Source: Breoghania sp. L-A4 (GTDB lineage: Bacteria; Pseudomonadota; Alphaproteobacteria; Rhizobiales; Stappiaceae). From it: DNA of 64,000 bases. This document shows positions 9,996 through 19,573 of this stretch, one piece after another. The notes beneath the pieces are model-generated. The model ran no database searches and was not told the origin of the DNA. It was given only the letters and a program-made list of their open reading frames with translations. Positions within the stretch are counted from its first letter, which is position 1. Each line of letters opens with the position of its first letter. The position numbers and the translations under genes are program-made. The stretch covers positions 4,366,165-4,430,164 of the forward strand of contig NZ_CP031841.1 in the NCBI RefSeq assembly GCF_003432385.1, given 5' to 3'.

Positions 9996-10532
9996 TCAGT
10001 CGAGATAATAGCGCTGGGCCGTACTGAACCAGAACTCGACAATCGTGTTCAGGATCGCACTCATGCCTTCCAGTGTGTCGACCTTGCTGACCACCGCGTT
10101 GGCGCCGGACTCATAGGCTTGGCGGATGGTTTCCTCATCCGTCGCCGTCGTGAGCACGCAAACCGGAATGGAATGCAGCGTATCGTGCGCGCGCAGCTTT
10201 TGCAGAAAGGTGGCGCCATCGATCACAGGCATGTTCAGATCGAGCAGAATAAGGTCCGGCGGCGCCAGATCCTCCGCGGCCCGCGCTTCGAGGTAATCGA
10301 ACGCGATCTTCCCGTCCTCGCAAACCCGCATATCGAGCTTAATCGGAGAATCGCGCAAGGAGCGCTTGATCACCATAACGTCGTCAGGATCGTCCTCGAC
10401 CAGCAAGACGTGTGCATCGACGGTAGCTTCCGCCCGTTCATCCGGGCCTAACGCAACTGCCATTCGCCAAGGACCTCTCGAAGAGTCATTTGGTTTCGAA
10501 GAGCCGACAATGATCTCCGGATCAATCGCCAT
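9996..10532 (-). CDS. Single-domain response regulator (Rcp1-like)
   Basis: A 178-residue protein with one receiver domain (about 40-170) and no output domain. Acidic pocket VEDDPDD (E46, D47, D48), phospho-acceptor in LILLDLNMP (D98), conserved threonine in VLTTA and lysine in VVSKVD are all present. The EDDPDD opening and the insertions resemble Rcp1, the partner of phytochrome-type kinases, fitting the bacteriophytochrome-like HisKA of the two kinases encoded divergently next door. It likely relays phosphate or acts by protein contact. About 40 unconserved residues precede the domain; an internal ATG at 10463 is an alternative start. Confidence 0.9.
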   Translation of the reverse strand: MAIDPEIIVGSSKPNDSSRGPWRMAVALGPDERAEATVDAHVLLVEDDPDDVMVIKRSLRDSPIKLDMRVCEDGKIAFDYLEARAAEDLAPPDLILLDLNMPVIDGATFLQKLRAHDTLHSIPVCVLTTATDEETIRQAYESGANAVVSKVDTLEGMSAILNTIVEFWFSTAQRYYLD

Positions 10533-10625
10533 ATGTCACTCTCTGGGAAAACATTATAGTGTTTGGTCAATTGATGCCACAACAGAAACCATGGATTCCC
10601 ACGGGCAAAGCAGGGCCGTGTCTCA

Positions 10626-12640
10626 TTGACCAAGAATGAATCACAAGAGCTTGCTTCAATAATGGCAGACACCGGCATTTTCACGATGGATACGCTGAGA
10701 ACAGCAGCATGCCGATTCACAGCCAACACAACAATAATCTATTTCAACAGTCTTTTCTCCACAGTCTTTGACCGTGATTCGGAGCCGTGCATCGGTTCGC
10801 GACTGCTTGACATGGTGCCCGAAGCCTTTCACGCAGATCTTGCCGCGCTCGCCGGGTTGACGCCACAAAACCCCTCCTCCTCGGTGCGTATCCCGATTGT
10901 CGACGGCAAAGGCGGATCCATTCCACTGGTGTGGGACTGCAAGGCGGACTTCACGCCCGAGGGATCCTTGCGTTTCATCACGGCATTCGCACGCCCGGCT
11001 TCCGACGACCTCAACTATCGCACGGCGATTGAAAGCCTGCTGAAGGTCGCCAACGACCCGGCGCTTGACTACGACGCGCGTGCCTGCGGCATTCTCACCT
11101 GCGCGCGGAACTACTTCGACATGGACACGGCCCATGTCGAACGGCTCAGCGAGGACGGCGCATTCACGGAAGTCGATCAGCGCGGCCTTGGCGATATCAC
11201 CGCTCAAGATAGGCAGAGCATCCCCTTGGCCGACACCGCGCTCGGTCTCCTGATCGACAGCGGGAAAGTGCTCGCCGTCCCCGATATCGGCAAGACACCT
11301 CACGCCGCATTGTCGGAAAAGGCGCCCTTGTCCCCTGTCGCATTGCTGGCGTCGGGAATTTACGTGAACCGCAAATTGTACGGTGCGGTGGTCTTCGCCA
11401 GCAACCGCCCCCGCACGCAACAGTTCTCCAGTCAGCAGACGCAATACTGCACGCTCGTCGGCCAGTGGCTGGGTTTCATCATCGAACAACACCGTTTCCT
11501 CACCGAGCTTCAGTTGCGGGAACGCAAATACCGCCATCTTTTCGAAGATGCGCCTGCGATGATCAGCATTCTCGATGCGAGCGAGCGCATATCAGATGTA
11601 AACAACAGTTGGCTCACGACCCTCGGCTACGAGCGCACGTCCGTTATCGGCCGGCGCGTCACCGATTTTTTCGCAGCGCCCCATGCGAATGGCCCGACTC
11701 CGGAACTGCAGCACGACGTGCACAACGTGCCCCTCGACCTCGTCACCCGCGACGGGCAGATCGTGCAGAGCCGGCTCTCGACGCTGGGCAGTACCGAAGC
11801 GACCTCGGCGACCCTGGCGGTGATGGTCGACGTCACCGAGCGCAACCGGGTGCTTCTGGACCTGACGAACATTCGCAAGACACTGACAAAGGCCAATGAG
11901 GAACTCAAACGCTTCAACGCGATCGCCGCGCATGATTTGCAGGAGCCGCTTCGCAAGATCCGCCTGTTCGGCGGGATCTTGAAGTCGGCGCTCAAAGACA
12001 CCGCCAACCCCGAGATCGAGACGGCGATCGAGAAAATCATCGACGCCGCGAATCGATTGACGACGCTGGTCAAGGACCTCCTCTTGTACAGCCGGGAAAG
12101 CGAGCGCTCCTACGCCCGCCAGAAAGTGAACCTGGCGCCGCTGCTCGACGAAGCCATCAATGACCTTGCCCTGATCATCGCCGATACCGATGCGCAGATT
12201 CGGATCTTCGACCTGCCCGAGATCGAAGGCGATCCGGTGCCGCTGCAGCGCCTGTTCACAAACCTGATTCTCAACGCGCTCAAGTACCGCCGGGAAGACA
12301 TCAATCCCGAAATCGAAATCTTCGCACGCACCGGCGCCGAGGAATCGCTTGAATTGATCGTCAGGGACAACGGCATCGGGTTCAAGCCTGGAGAAGAGCG
12401 AAAGATCTTCGCGCCCTTCGTTCGCATTCAACCGGAAAAATCATCTGGATCAGGCATTGGCCTGGCGATCTGCAAGTCAATTGCCACGGGCCACGGATGG
12501 ACCATACGCGCGGAAAACCGGGCTGCGGGGGGGCCGACCTCATCATCACCCTGGATCGGGAAACGGCCACAGGAGCCTCGGAGGCGTCAGCATCGAACGA
12601 ACACGCGGCCACGAGCGTCGGTCAGGCGCAATCGACATGA
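10626..12640 (+). CDS. Sensor histidine kinase (PAS-GAF-PAS-HisKA-HATPase), frameshifted near the C-terminus
   Basis: A cytoplasmic-looking kinase with no membrane segment. A PAS-like N-terminus (about 15-125) is followed by a GAF domain (about 135-295), a second PAS (about 300-415), HisKA with AAHDLQEPLRKI (phospho-His about H436) and HATPase_c (LNALKYRR, DNGIGF, SGSGIGLAICK). The G run at 12527-12533 lacks one base: as written the tail is arginine/proline-rich and ends at 12665. With one more G it reads AGGADLIITLDRE, as in its neighbour, and stops at 12640, creating an ATGA overlap with the next kinase. The start is TTG at 10626; ATG at 10662 is an alternative. Confidence 0.88.
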
Positions 12641-14601
12641 GCCACCAGAACCCCGGCCAAATTGAATCGCTGGAGCAAATGCCTTTGCCGTCATGCCAGA
12701 GCACGCCCGACGGCATCATCATCGACGTCAACGAGGCCCTCTGCGAGATCTGCGCCCGTTCGAGGGAAGAACTCATCGGCACTCGGGCTGCGGACGTCAT
12801 TGCTTCAGGCAATCAGAACCGGTTGCGCATGCTCATGTCTCAACTGACACCACAGCAACCGACGACCCTCGGCGACAAGCAGCCGATCCGGGTGGACAAA
12901 CGCGAGAAATGGCTCATCTGGAGCAACACCGGCGCTTTCAATGCGGATGGCACTTTGCGGTCCCTTTGGTCTTCATGCTGGGACGTCACCGCCGAACACC
13001 GCTACAGCAACGCGCTGGAACGGCTGATCCAATTGACAAGCGACCGCACTCTCGACGCGGAGAAGACGCTCACCCGGATCGTCGCCATCGGTTGCGACTA
13101 TTATGGAACCGAAGTCGGAGCGATCTCCCGGCTGACTGACGACGGTATCGTCGCCGTGCATGTCCACCCGGAAACGTTTCCCATCGACGTCGGTAAGCCC
13201 ATACCGGTCGAAGATTCCTATTCATCGCTCGCCATCGCGTCAAACCGGATCGTCACAATTTCGGACACCGGCGCATCCGACTACATGCACACGCGCTTCT
13301 ACAAGAAAAATCCCGTCGGACGCCTGATAGCCTCAAAGCTCATGATTGACGGCGAGTGCTATGGCACCCTCTCATTCGGCTCGGGCAAGCGGTCGCCGGA
13401 ACTGTTCACCGCTGAAGAAATCCAGTTCTGCGAAATTCTCGTGCAATGGGTCACCTTCACGCTGACGCGCGAGAAAAAGATCGAGGAAATCTCGAGAAAC
13501 GAAGAAACGTATCGCAATGTGTTCGATCGCTCGCCGATCATGATGCATACGATAGGCAAGGATCGCCGGCTGACGAACGTCAACGACATGTGGGCGGCGA
13601 CGCTTGGCTACGACAAGAGCTACGCCCTCGGCAAGGACATCACCGACTTCTTGATCCCCGAGGGCGCCGCCGAAGCCAAGGGGATGGTCGCCCAGGCATT
13701 TGGTGAATCAGCCACCGGCATGCGGCGCAGTTTCAGACACAGCGACGGCACCGTGGTGGAAACGGAAGTCTCGACCCTGGATGCGAAGGCGGGGCTCGAA
13801 AGCGAGGCTCTTGTCGTCGCCATCGACGTGTCGGACCGCAACCGCGCCCAGCGCAGTCTGACCCGGGGCAACGACGAACTGCACCGCGCCAACGACGGTC
13901 TGAAGCGCTTCAACGCCATCGCTGCGCACGACCTGCAGGAGCCGCTTCGCAAGATCGGCATCTACGGCGACATCCTCAAGGAAGCACTGGTCGGAAGCGA
14001 CGATACCGAGGTTCTGGAATCGCTCGCCGTCGTGGTGCGCTCATCGCAGCGCCTGTCGAAGCTGGTCAAGGATCTCCTGGCCTATTCCAAACAGACAGAA
14101 CGCGACTATGCGCAGGCGGTCGTCGACCCTGCCGCCATTCTCAACACCGTGCTCGACGACATGGTCCTGCTCATCGAGGAAAGCGACGCGCGGATCACCA
14201 TTGATCCGCTGCCGGCGTTTCGCTGCGATCGGGTGCCAGTCGAGCGGTTGTTCCACAACCTGATCAACAACGCATTGACCTACAGGCGCCTTGGTCATCC
14301 GCCGCGGATCGAGATTTTTTCAACACCCCTGGCCAACGGCGACATCCAGGTCACCGTCCGCGACAATGGCATCGGCGTTCCACCCGATGCGGTGGAAAAG
14401 ATCTTCGAGCCTTTCGCCCGACTGCAACCGACCGCCTTTTCCGGCACGGGCATTGGCCTCGCCATGTGCAAGTCGATCGCCGAGGGGCACGGCTGGAAAA
14501 TCCGAGCGGCTCCGCGCGCAGATCACCCCGGCAGCGATTTCATCCTGACCATACCGGGCGCCTCGATTGCCGACGGGCCGGCGGCAATCCCTCACTCGTA
14601 G
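12637..14601 (+). CDS. Sensor histidine kinase (PAS-GAF-PAS-HisKA-HATPase), paralogue of the preceding gene
   Basis: A 654-residue soluble kinase with the same architecture as its upstream neighbour: PAS (about 15-120, with STPDGIIIDVN), GAF (about 135-290), PAS (about 295-415), HisKA with AAHDLQEPLRKI (H431) and HATPase_c (NLINNALTYRR, DNGIGV, SGTGIGLAMCK-type box). The start ATG at 12637 overlaps the restored stop of the first kinase, so the pair is co-translated. The two probably arose by tandem duplication and share the Rcp1-like receiver encoded divergently. GAF cysteines for a bilin chromophore are not apparent, so the signal is unknown. The 3' end overlaps the convergent ligase gene by 10 bp. 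Confidence 0.9.
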   Translation: MSHQNPGQIESLEQMPLPSCQSTPDGIIIDVNEALCEICARSREELIGTRAADVIASGNQNRLRMLMSQLTPQQPTTLGDKQPIRVDKREKWLIWSNTGAFNADGTLRSLWSSCWDVTAEHRYSNALERLIQLTSDRTLDAEKTLTRIVAIGCDYYGTEVGAISRLTDDGIVAVHVHPETFPIDVGKPIPVEDSYSSLAIASNRIVTISDTGASDYMHTRFYKKNPVGRLIASKLMIDGECYGTLSFGSGKRSPELFTAEEIQFCEILVQWVTFTLTREKKIEEISRNEETYRNVFDRSPIMMHTIGKDRRLTNVNDMWAATLGYDKSYALGKDITDFLIPEGAAEAKGMVAQAFGESATGMRRSFRHSDGTVVETEVSTLDAKAGLESEALVVAIDVSDRNRAQRSLTRGNDELHRANDGLKRFNAIAAHDLQEPLRKIGIYGDILKEALVGSDDTEVLESLAVVVRSSQRLSKLVKDLLAYSKQTERDYAQAVVDPAAILNTVLDDMVLLIEESDARITIDPLPAFRCDRVPVERLFHNLINNALTYRRLGHPPRIEIFSTPLANGDIQVTVRDNGIGVPPDAVEKIFEPFARLQPTAFSGTGIGLAMCKSIAEGHGWKIRAAPRADHPGSDFILTIPGASIADGPAAIPHS

Positions 14602-15836
14602 CTGCGCTCATCGGCAATGACCTTGCCGTCATTCGGCAAGGCGCCCCTGGCGGCGATCGCTACCCTGCCGGAGAGCTTCGTCACGTCGCGCAAGGATCCA
14701 ACGATCGCCTCCTCGAGGTCAGCCGAAGCCGACGCGGCGTCTTTGAGTTCCACATTCAGGACCATCGCATCCTGATCGCCCTCGCGCATGACCACCAACC
14801 GCGCACGGGCGATTTCCGGATGCCGCTTGATGATCGCGTCCACCTGCGCGGGATCAACGAACATGCCCTTGATCTTCGTGCGCTGATCGGCCCGCCCCAT
14901 CCAACCCTTGATGCGCATGCCCGTGCGGCCGCACGGCGAGAGTCCGGGCAGCACGGCCGAAAGATCCCCGGTCGCGAAACGGATCAGCGGATAGCGCCGG
15001 TTGAAGGTGGTGACCACCATTTCGCCCACCTCCCCCTCGGCCACCGGCTCGCCGGTTCCCGGGCGAACGATCTCGACGATGAACTGCTCGTTGACGATCA
15101 TCCCCTCGCGCGCCTCGCTTTCAAAGGCGATGATGCCGAGATCCGCTGTCGCATAGGTCTGCAGAACGGAAACGCCGCGGCTCGCATATTCCTCGCGCTG
15201 GGCGGGGAACAACGCGCCGCCGCCGACGCTGGCGATCTCGATCGATGAACAGTCCGCCCCCATCTCCCGCGCCTTGTCGAGGATGACCTTCAGATAGTCC
15301 GGCGTGCCGCTCCAGCCGCGCGGCCGCAGCGCCGCGATCGCTTCCACCTGCATCTCGGTGTTGCCCACGCCCGCGGGAAACACGGAGCAGCCCAGTGCCC
15401 GCGCGCCGGTGTCGAATATGAAGCCGCCGGGCGTCATGTGATAGGCGAAGGAGTTGTGCACCACGTCGCCCGGGCGGAAGCCCGCGGCAAACAGCGCTCT
15501 TGCGGCAAGCCAGGGATCCGATCCCTCCCCTTGCGGCTCCCAGATGGGACCGGGCGAGAGAAACACACGTGACGGCGCGCTGCCGTCCTCCACGGTAAAG
15601 CCGCCGAATGGCGGCTTGTCCTTTTGCGCGTCCATCAGATCCATCTTGCGCAGCACCGGCAGCTTGGCCAGCGCCTCGCGCGAGGTGATGTCCGCGGGAT
15701 TGACGCCGCTCAAGTGGACGCCGAGCCCCGGCGCCTGTTCCATGGCGGTGCCGATGTGGCCGGGAAGCCTGCGAAACAGGTCCGCCTCGCGCACGTCCGG
15801 GTCACGGGTTTCCAGATCGTCGAAAAAATCACTCAT
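14592..15836 (-). CDS. Phenylacetate-CoA ligase-like AMP-forming enzyme (PaaK family)
   Basis: A 414-residue member of the ANL superfamily that joins an organic acid, probably an aryl acetate, to CoA through an acyl-AMP. PaaK-like features are the short length, GWSGTPDYLKVIL, TYATADLG (in place of the Y-TE motif of longer ligases), FATGDL, and the hinge/C-domain GMFVDPAQVDAIIKRHPEI. It closes the minus-strand block that holds the Liv importer. The start at 15836 gives MSDFFDDLE. Substrate is inferred from family and context only; related genes beside Liv systems often act on acids other than phenylacetate. Confidence 0.85.
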   Translation of the reverse strand: MSDFFDDLETRDPDVREADLFRRLPGHIGTAMEQAPGLGVHLSGVNPADITSREALAKLPVLRKMDLMDAQKDKPPFGGFTVEDGSAPSRVFLSPGPIWEPQGEGSDPWLAARALFAAGFRPGDVVHNSFAYHMTPGGFIFDTGARALGCSVFPAGVGNTEMQVEAIAALRPRGWSGTPDYLKVILDKAREMGADCSSIEIASVGGGALFPAQREEYASRGVSVLQTYATADLGIIAFESEAREGMIVNEQFIVEIVRPGTGEPVAEGEVGEMVVTTFNRRYPLIRFATGDLSAVLPGLSPCGRTGMRIKGWMGRADQRTKIKGMFVDPAQVDAIIKRHPEIARARLVVMREGDQDAMVLNVELKDAASASADLEEAIVGSLRDVTKLSGRVAIAARGALPNDGKVIADERSYE

Positions 15837-15922
15837 ACGCGTTTCCCAAGCCCCATCTCTCGGGGCCTGACCGGGCCCGCCTTTGCACTCATGTCGATGG
15901 CACATCCGCCGCAAGCGCGCCG

Positions 15923-16948
15923 CTACTGCAATCCAACCGGGTCCACCGTACCGCCAGAACAACCGGTCTGCGTGGTCGCCGCTTCGGCGAACAGATCCTC
16001 CATCGCAGTCTCGTCGCTGATCACGCCGCGCAGGCTGATCTGCAATTCGGTGATGATCCTGCGGCCGCCATCGGACGCACAGGAAATCCGCACGCGCCGC
16101 CCGGCGTTCGCGCCGAAGGCGGCATCGAATGCCGCCTGGATCTGTTCCGCGTCAATGGTCGCACCGATGTTGTTGGCGAACAACTCCCGAACGGCCGAAG
16201 CGTTCAATTGCTCCATGAGCAGCAGCGCGGCGCGGAAATATTCGTCCTCCGACGAGCCGGGATAGCAGCTGCCATGTTTGGTCCATTCATGCCGTTGAAG
16301 ATTGGACTGAGTTCCCGGCATCACATGATCGAGCTGATCACGCGTCTGCGTGGAGAGTTCGAGCGCGGGAAGCGCATCCCATCGCCCTGCCTTGTCGTCT
16401 GCGCGTTCTCTCGCGGAGACACCGCAGTAGTCCAGGCCGCGCGGTTGTGGCCACAGGCCATGCAACGCGAAGTGACTCGCATCGAAGCGATCGCCCGTCT
16501 GGTTGCGGCATTCGGTCTTCATAGGTCGCGTTTCGCAAAAGGCCGGCTGCCAGCTTGCCGCCAGCACGAAGGCCGGCGCGCCCGTCGAAGACGGCTGGCC
16601 GGAAGGCACGTCCCCATCCGGCGCATCCCCGTCATTAAGCACCACCTGCGAGCCGTCGGCCGGCACCACGTGTTCACCGCACGACACCGCCACCCAGCGC
16701 CGCTCCGGCGCGGCTCCTTCAACGAGAATCAGATAGTGGCTCGCCGCCGGGCGATTCTTGGCGAACAGCGTATAGGCATGGTCGACAGCGGTCACGACGT
16801 CGCCGGGGTTCGTCCCCTTGCGGATCGACTGCACGGCGGGACAGGCGGCCCGGGCGATGAAGTACCCGTTGAGCGGCACTTCCGCATGGATCGGTTGGGG
16901 CAGAAGAAGAAATGTGGCCGTGAAAACGGCAGAAACAAAGTGCTTCAT
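15923..16948 (-). CDS. Ribonuclease T2 family protein with N-terminal extension
   Basis: A secreted or periplasmic endoribonuclease candidate of 341 residues. It has a signal peptide (VFTATFLLLPQPIHA), then about 105 residues outside the T2 fold (YFIARAACPAVQSI opening), and then the T2 domain from about residue 128. Both catalytic blocks are intact: CAS1 FALHGLWP (H163) and CAS2 HEWTKHGSC (H220, E221, K224, H225). Several cysteines could form the disulfides typical of the fold. It sits between the PaaK-like ligase and livF on the same strand. A functional link to them is not obvious, and it may simply be an inserted gene. Confidence 0.92.
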   Translation of the reverse strand: MKHFVSAVFTATFLLLPQPIHAEVPLNGYFIARAACPAVQSIRKGTNPGDVVTAVDHAYTLFAKNRPAASHYLILVEGAAPERRWVAVSCGEHVVPADGSQVVLNDGDAPDGDVPSGQPSSTGAPAFVLAASWQPAFCETRPMKTECRNQTGDRFDASHFALHGLWPQPRGLDYCGVSARERADDKAGRWDALPALELSTQTRDQLDHVMPGTQSNLQRHEWTKHGSCYPGSSEDEYFRAALLLMEQLNASAVRELFANNIGATIDAEQIQAAFDAAFGANAGRRVRISCASDGGRRIITELQISLRGVISDETAMEDLFAEAATTQTGCSGGTVDPVGLQ

Positions 16949-17030
16949 GACAGTCTCGCTCGCCCCCCGGCCACCGGGCATCGCCGAATAATACTACAGC
17001 GAAGACTATTTCAGGAGCGTGTCGGAGCCG

Positions 17031-17870
17031 TCAGGCCAGCCAGCGCTTGCGGCGCTTGTAGTGCTTGCCTTCGCGGAATGAGCGGCGCCCCTCGCCGCCC
17101 GTGCCGAGGTAAAATTCCTTCACATCCTGGTTCTCGCGCAACGCGCTCGCCGCGCCGTCAAGCACGATCCGGCCCGCCTCGAGAATGTAGCCATAGGTGG
17201 CGTAGCGCAGGGCCACATTGGTGTTCTGTTCCGCCAGCAGGAAGGAGACGCCCTGCTTCTGGTTGAGTTCCTTGACGATCTCGAAGATTTCCTCGACGAG
17301 CTGAGGCGCCAGCCCCATCGACGGCTCATCGAGCAGGATCATGTCGGGACGCGACATCAGCGCCCGGCCGATGGCGCACATCTGCTGCTCACCACCGGAT
17401 GTGTAGCCCGCCTGGCTGCCGCGGCGCTCGCGCAGGCGCGGAAAATAGTCATAGACCATCTCGAGATCGCGCTTCACGGCGGCCGAACCGTCGCGCCGCG
17501 TGTAGGCCCCGGTGAGCAGGTTCTCCTCGATCGACAGGTGGCCGAAGCAATGCCGGCCTTCCATCACCTGGATACAGCCGCGCTTGACCAGATCGTTGGG
17601 CGACAGCGCCTCGACCTGTTCGCCCTTGAAATGGATGCTGCCCTTGGTGACGTCGCCGCGCTCCGCGCCGAGCAGGTTGGAGACCGCCTTCAGCGTGGTT
17701 GTCTTGCCCGCGCCGTTGGCGCCGAGCAAAGCCACGATGCCGCCCTTGGGCACGGTCAACGACACGCCCTTGAGAACGAGGATCACATGATCGTAGATCA
17801 CCTCGATATTGTTGACGACGAGAATGGTCTCGGCGGGAGATTCCGTGGCAGAAGTGGTGGTCGCTATCAT
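17031..17870 (-). CDS. livF: Branched-chain amino acid type ABC transporter ATP-binding protein LivF
   Basis: A 279-residue nucleotide-binding subunit of a high-affinity Liv-type importer. Walker A is GANGAGKTT, the ABC signature SGGEQQ, Walker B MILLDEPS, and the H-loop region is FLLAEQN. The C-terminus has a basic extension of about 25 residues (GKHYKRRKRWLA). LivF works with LivG as the ATPase pair under the LivHM permease. It is the most distal Liv gene of the set, separated from the binding-protein gene by a 248-bp spacer holding a REP-like inverted repeat, so it may be expressed at a lower level. Confidence 0.93.
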   Translation of the reverse strand: MIATTTSATESPAETILVVNNIEVIYDHVILVLKGVSLTVPKGGIVALLGANGAGKTTTLKAVSNLLGAERGDVTKGSIHFKGEQVEALSPNDLVKRGCIQVMEGRHCFGHLSIEENLLTGAYTRRDGSAAVKRDLEMVYDYFPRLRERRGSQAGYTSGGEQQMCAIGRALMSRPDMILLDEPSMGLAPQLVEEIFEIVKELNQKQGVSFLLAEQNTNVALRYATYGYILEAGRIVLDGAASALRENQDVKEFYLGTGGEGRRSFREGKHYKRRKRWLA

Positions 17871-17937
17871 CGTATCACTCTCTTCCCGGCCCTTTGACAG
17901 CCGCCCGTCACCAGCATGGTTTCGCCAAGCCTCCAGA

Positions 17938-18043
17938 TGTCATTCCGAACCCAGTAACCGTTGCGGCCGGAACACGGAGTGCCCCATTCAACCGGAATGG
18001 CTCCTGGTTCCCGGCTCTCTGCTGCGCGCCGACCGGAATGACA
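17938..18043. repeat. REP-like inverted repeat between the binding-protein gene and livF
   Basis: Arms tgtcattccg (17938-17947) and cggaatgaca (18034-18043) are perfect complements flanking about 86 bp that include another ccggaatgg. This resembles the dispersed palindromic repeats of alphaproteobacteria. It lies between genes of one transcription unit and could form an RNA structure that stabilises the upstream message. Confidence 0.55.
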
Positions 18044-18118
18044 ATCGAATGAGGACGAGTCTCAATGGGCCGGACCGCAGGCAAGAGCCGCCCGCGATCC
18101 GGAGTCGTCATGCGCGGC

Positions 18119-19447
18119 TTATTCGCCGGCGCAGGGCACTTCGCGCTCCGGCCACGGAGCATTCGAGGCAACATATTCATCCGCCGCCGCCTTCAACAGC
18201 GGCGCTACGACATCGGTCATCGGCTCGAACCAGTCGGACGCCTTCTTCCAGTCCTTGCCGTCCCACTCAATGATGTAGACCGGCGCGTGGCCGTTGTGGT
18301 CCTCGCACGACAGCTTGAACGGGTGCATGAAGTCTTCCATGCCCATCTCTGCGATCCGCGCCTCATCGATGTCGAGCGCCTCCAGGCCCGCGCGCATGTC
18401 CTCGGCGGAAATGACCGTCTTGCCGGTCAGCATCTGCGCCGAACGAATGCCCTCGGCGACCAGCATCGCATTGTAGACGCCGCGGTTGTAGAGGTTGTCG
18501 GCGAACTTCTCCGGCTCGACCTGGCTGTTTCCAGCGTCGACGACGTACTTCTTGATGTCCTGGATGACACCGTAGTCCTTGCCCACGCCGTTGAAGTTCA
18601 GCGTGCGATAGCCCTTGGCGGCTTCGCCGCCGGCGCCCGCGTCGTCGTTGCCGCCCGACCACCACACACCATAGAAGTTCTCCATGTTGTAGCGGATCTT
18701 GGTGGCTTCCTTGACGGCGGTGGGGTTCATCGCGCCCCAGCCCCACATGATCATGTAGTCCGGCCGGTCACGGCGCACATTGAGCCATTGCGACGACTGG
18801 TTCTGCATTTCCTTGCCCGCCACCGGGTACTGGACCAGCTCAAAACTGTATTTCTTGGCGAGATCCTCCAGCAGCGGGATCGGCTCGCGGCCGTAACCGG
18901 CGTCGAGGAAGATGTAGCCGATCTTCTTGCCGCCGAGCTTGTCGAGTCCGCCTTCCCGGCGGCCGATGTCCTTGATGATCGCCGAAGCGCCGTCCCAGTA
19001 GGTGTCCGGTGCGTTGAAGATCCAAGGGAAGATCTTGCCTTCCGCCGCCGCCGACAGGCCGTAGGCCATGGACAGCACCGGGATCTTGTCGTTCGACGCC
19101 TTCGGAATGACCTGCAGCGTGATGCCGGTGGAATACGGATTGATCACGATCGGGTTCTTGGCCTTCACGGTCTCGTAGCACTCCACGCCCTTTTGCGTGT
19201 TGTAGCCCGTCTCGCATTCCTCGACGTCGAGCATCACGCCGCCGACGCCGCCGTCTCGGGCGTTGAGCATGGCGAAATAGTCTTCCATGCCGTTGGCGAT
19301 CGGAATGCCCGAACCGGCGTAGGGGCCCGTACGGTAGGTGAACAGCGGGATGTAGATCGAGTCGGCCGCCTGCGCGGGTACGGTCGCCAGGATGCCGCCG
19401 GCCAACGCCAGCGCGGCCAGGCCCGAGGCCATATAGCTGTGTTTCAT
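18119..19447 (-). CDS. Liv-type ABC transporter periplasmic substrate-binding protein
   Basis: A 442-residue periplasmic binding protein of the Peripla_BP_6 family with a clear signal peptide (ASGLAALALAGGILATVPAQA, cut near residue 27). The start at 19447 is supported by GGGAGGAAG six bases upstream. Family-like segments include IPLFTYRTGPYAGSGIPIANG and YDVW-type hinge regions. At 442 residues it is longer than the roughly 370-residue LivJ and belongs to the subgroup found with acyl-CoA ligases and PaaK-like enzymes, so the ligand may be an organic or aromatic acid rather than leucine. That is inference. Confidence 0.9.
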   Translation of the reverse strand: MKHSYMASGLAALALAGGILATVPAQAADSIYIPLFTYRTGPYAGSGIPIANGMEDYFAMLNARDGGVGGVMLDVEECETGYNTQKGVECYETVKAKNPIVINPYSTGITLQVIPKASNDKIPVLSMAYGLSAAAEGKIFPWIFNAPDTYWDGASAIIKDIGRREGGLDKLGGKKIGYIFLDAGYGREPIPLLEDLAKKYSFELVQYPVAGKEMQNQSSQWLNVRRDRPDYMIMWGWGAMNPTAVKEATKIRYNMENFYGVWWSGGNDDAGAGGEAAKGYRTLNFNGVGKDYGVIQDIKKYVVDAGNSQVEPEKFADNLYNRGVYNAMLVAEGIRSAQMLTGKTVISAEDMRAGLEALDIDEARIAEMGMEDFMHPFKLSCEDHNGHAPVYIIEWDGKDWKKASDWFEPMTDVVAPLLKAAADEYVASNAPWPEREVPCAGE

Positions 19448-19573
19448 ATCTTCCTCCCTGTTCCGGCGCCTCACGACGCCGGACGAAAAGCCGTTAGCCG
19501 TTGCCCCGGACCGGCTCCCAATGCCCGGCGGCTTGTTCCGGACGCCTTGTGCCGGCGTCCTTTTTGATGAGCC

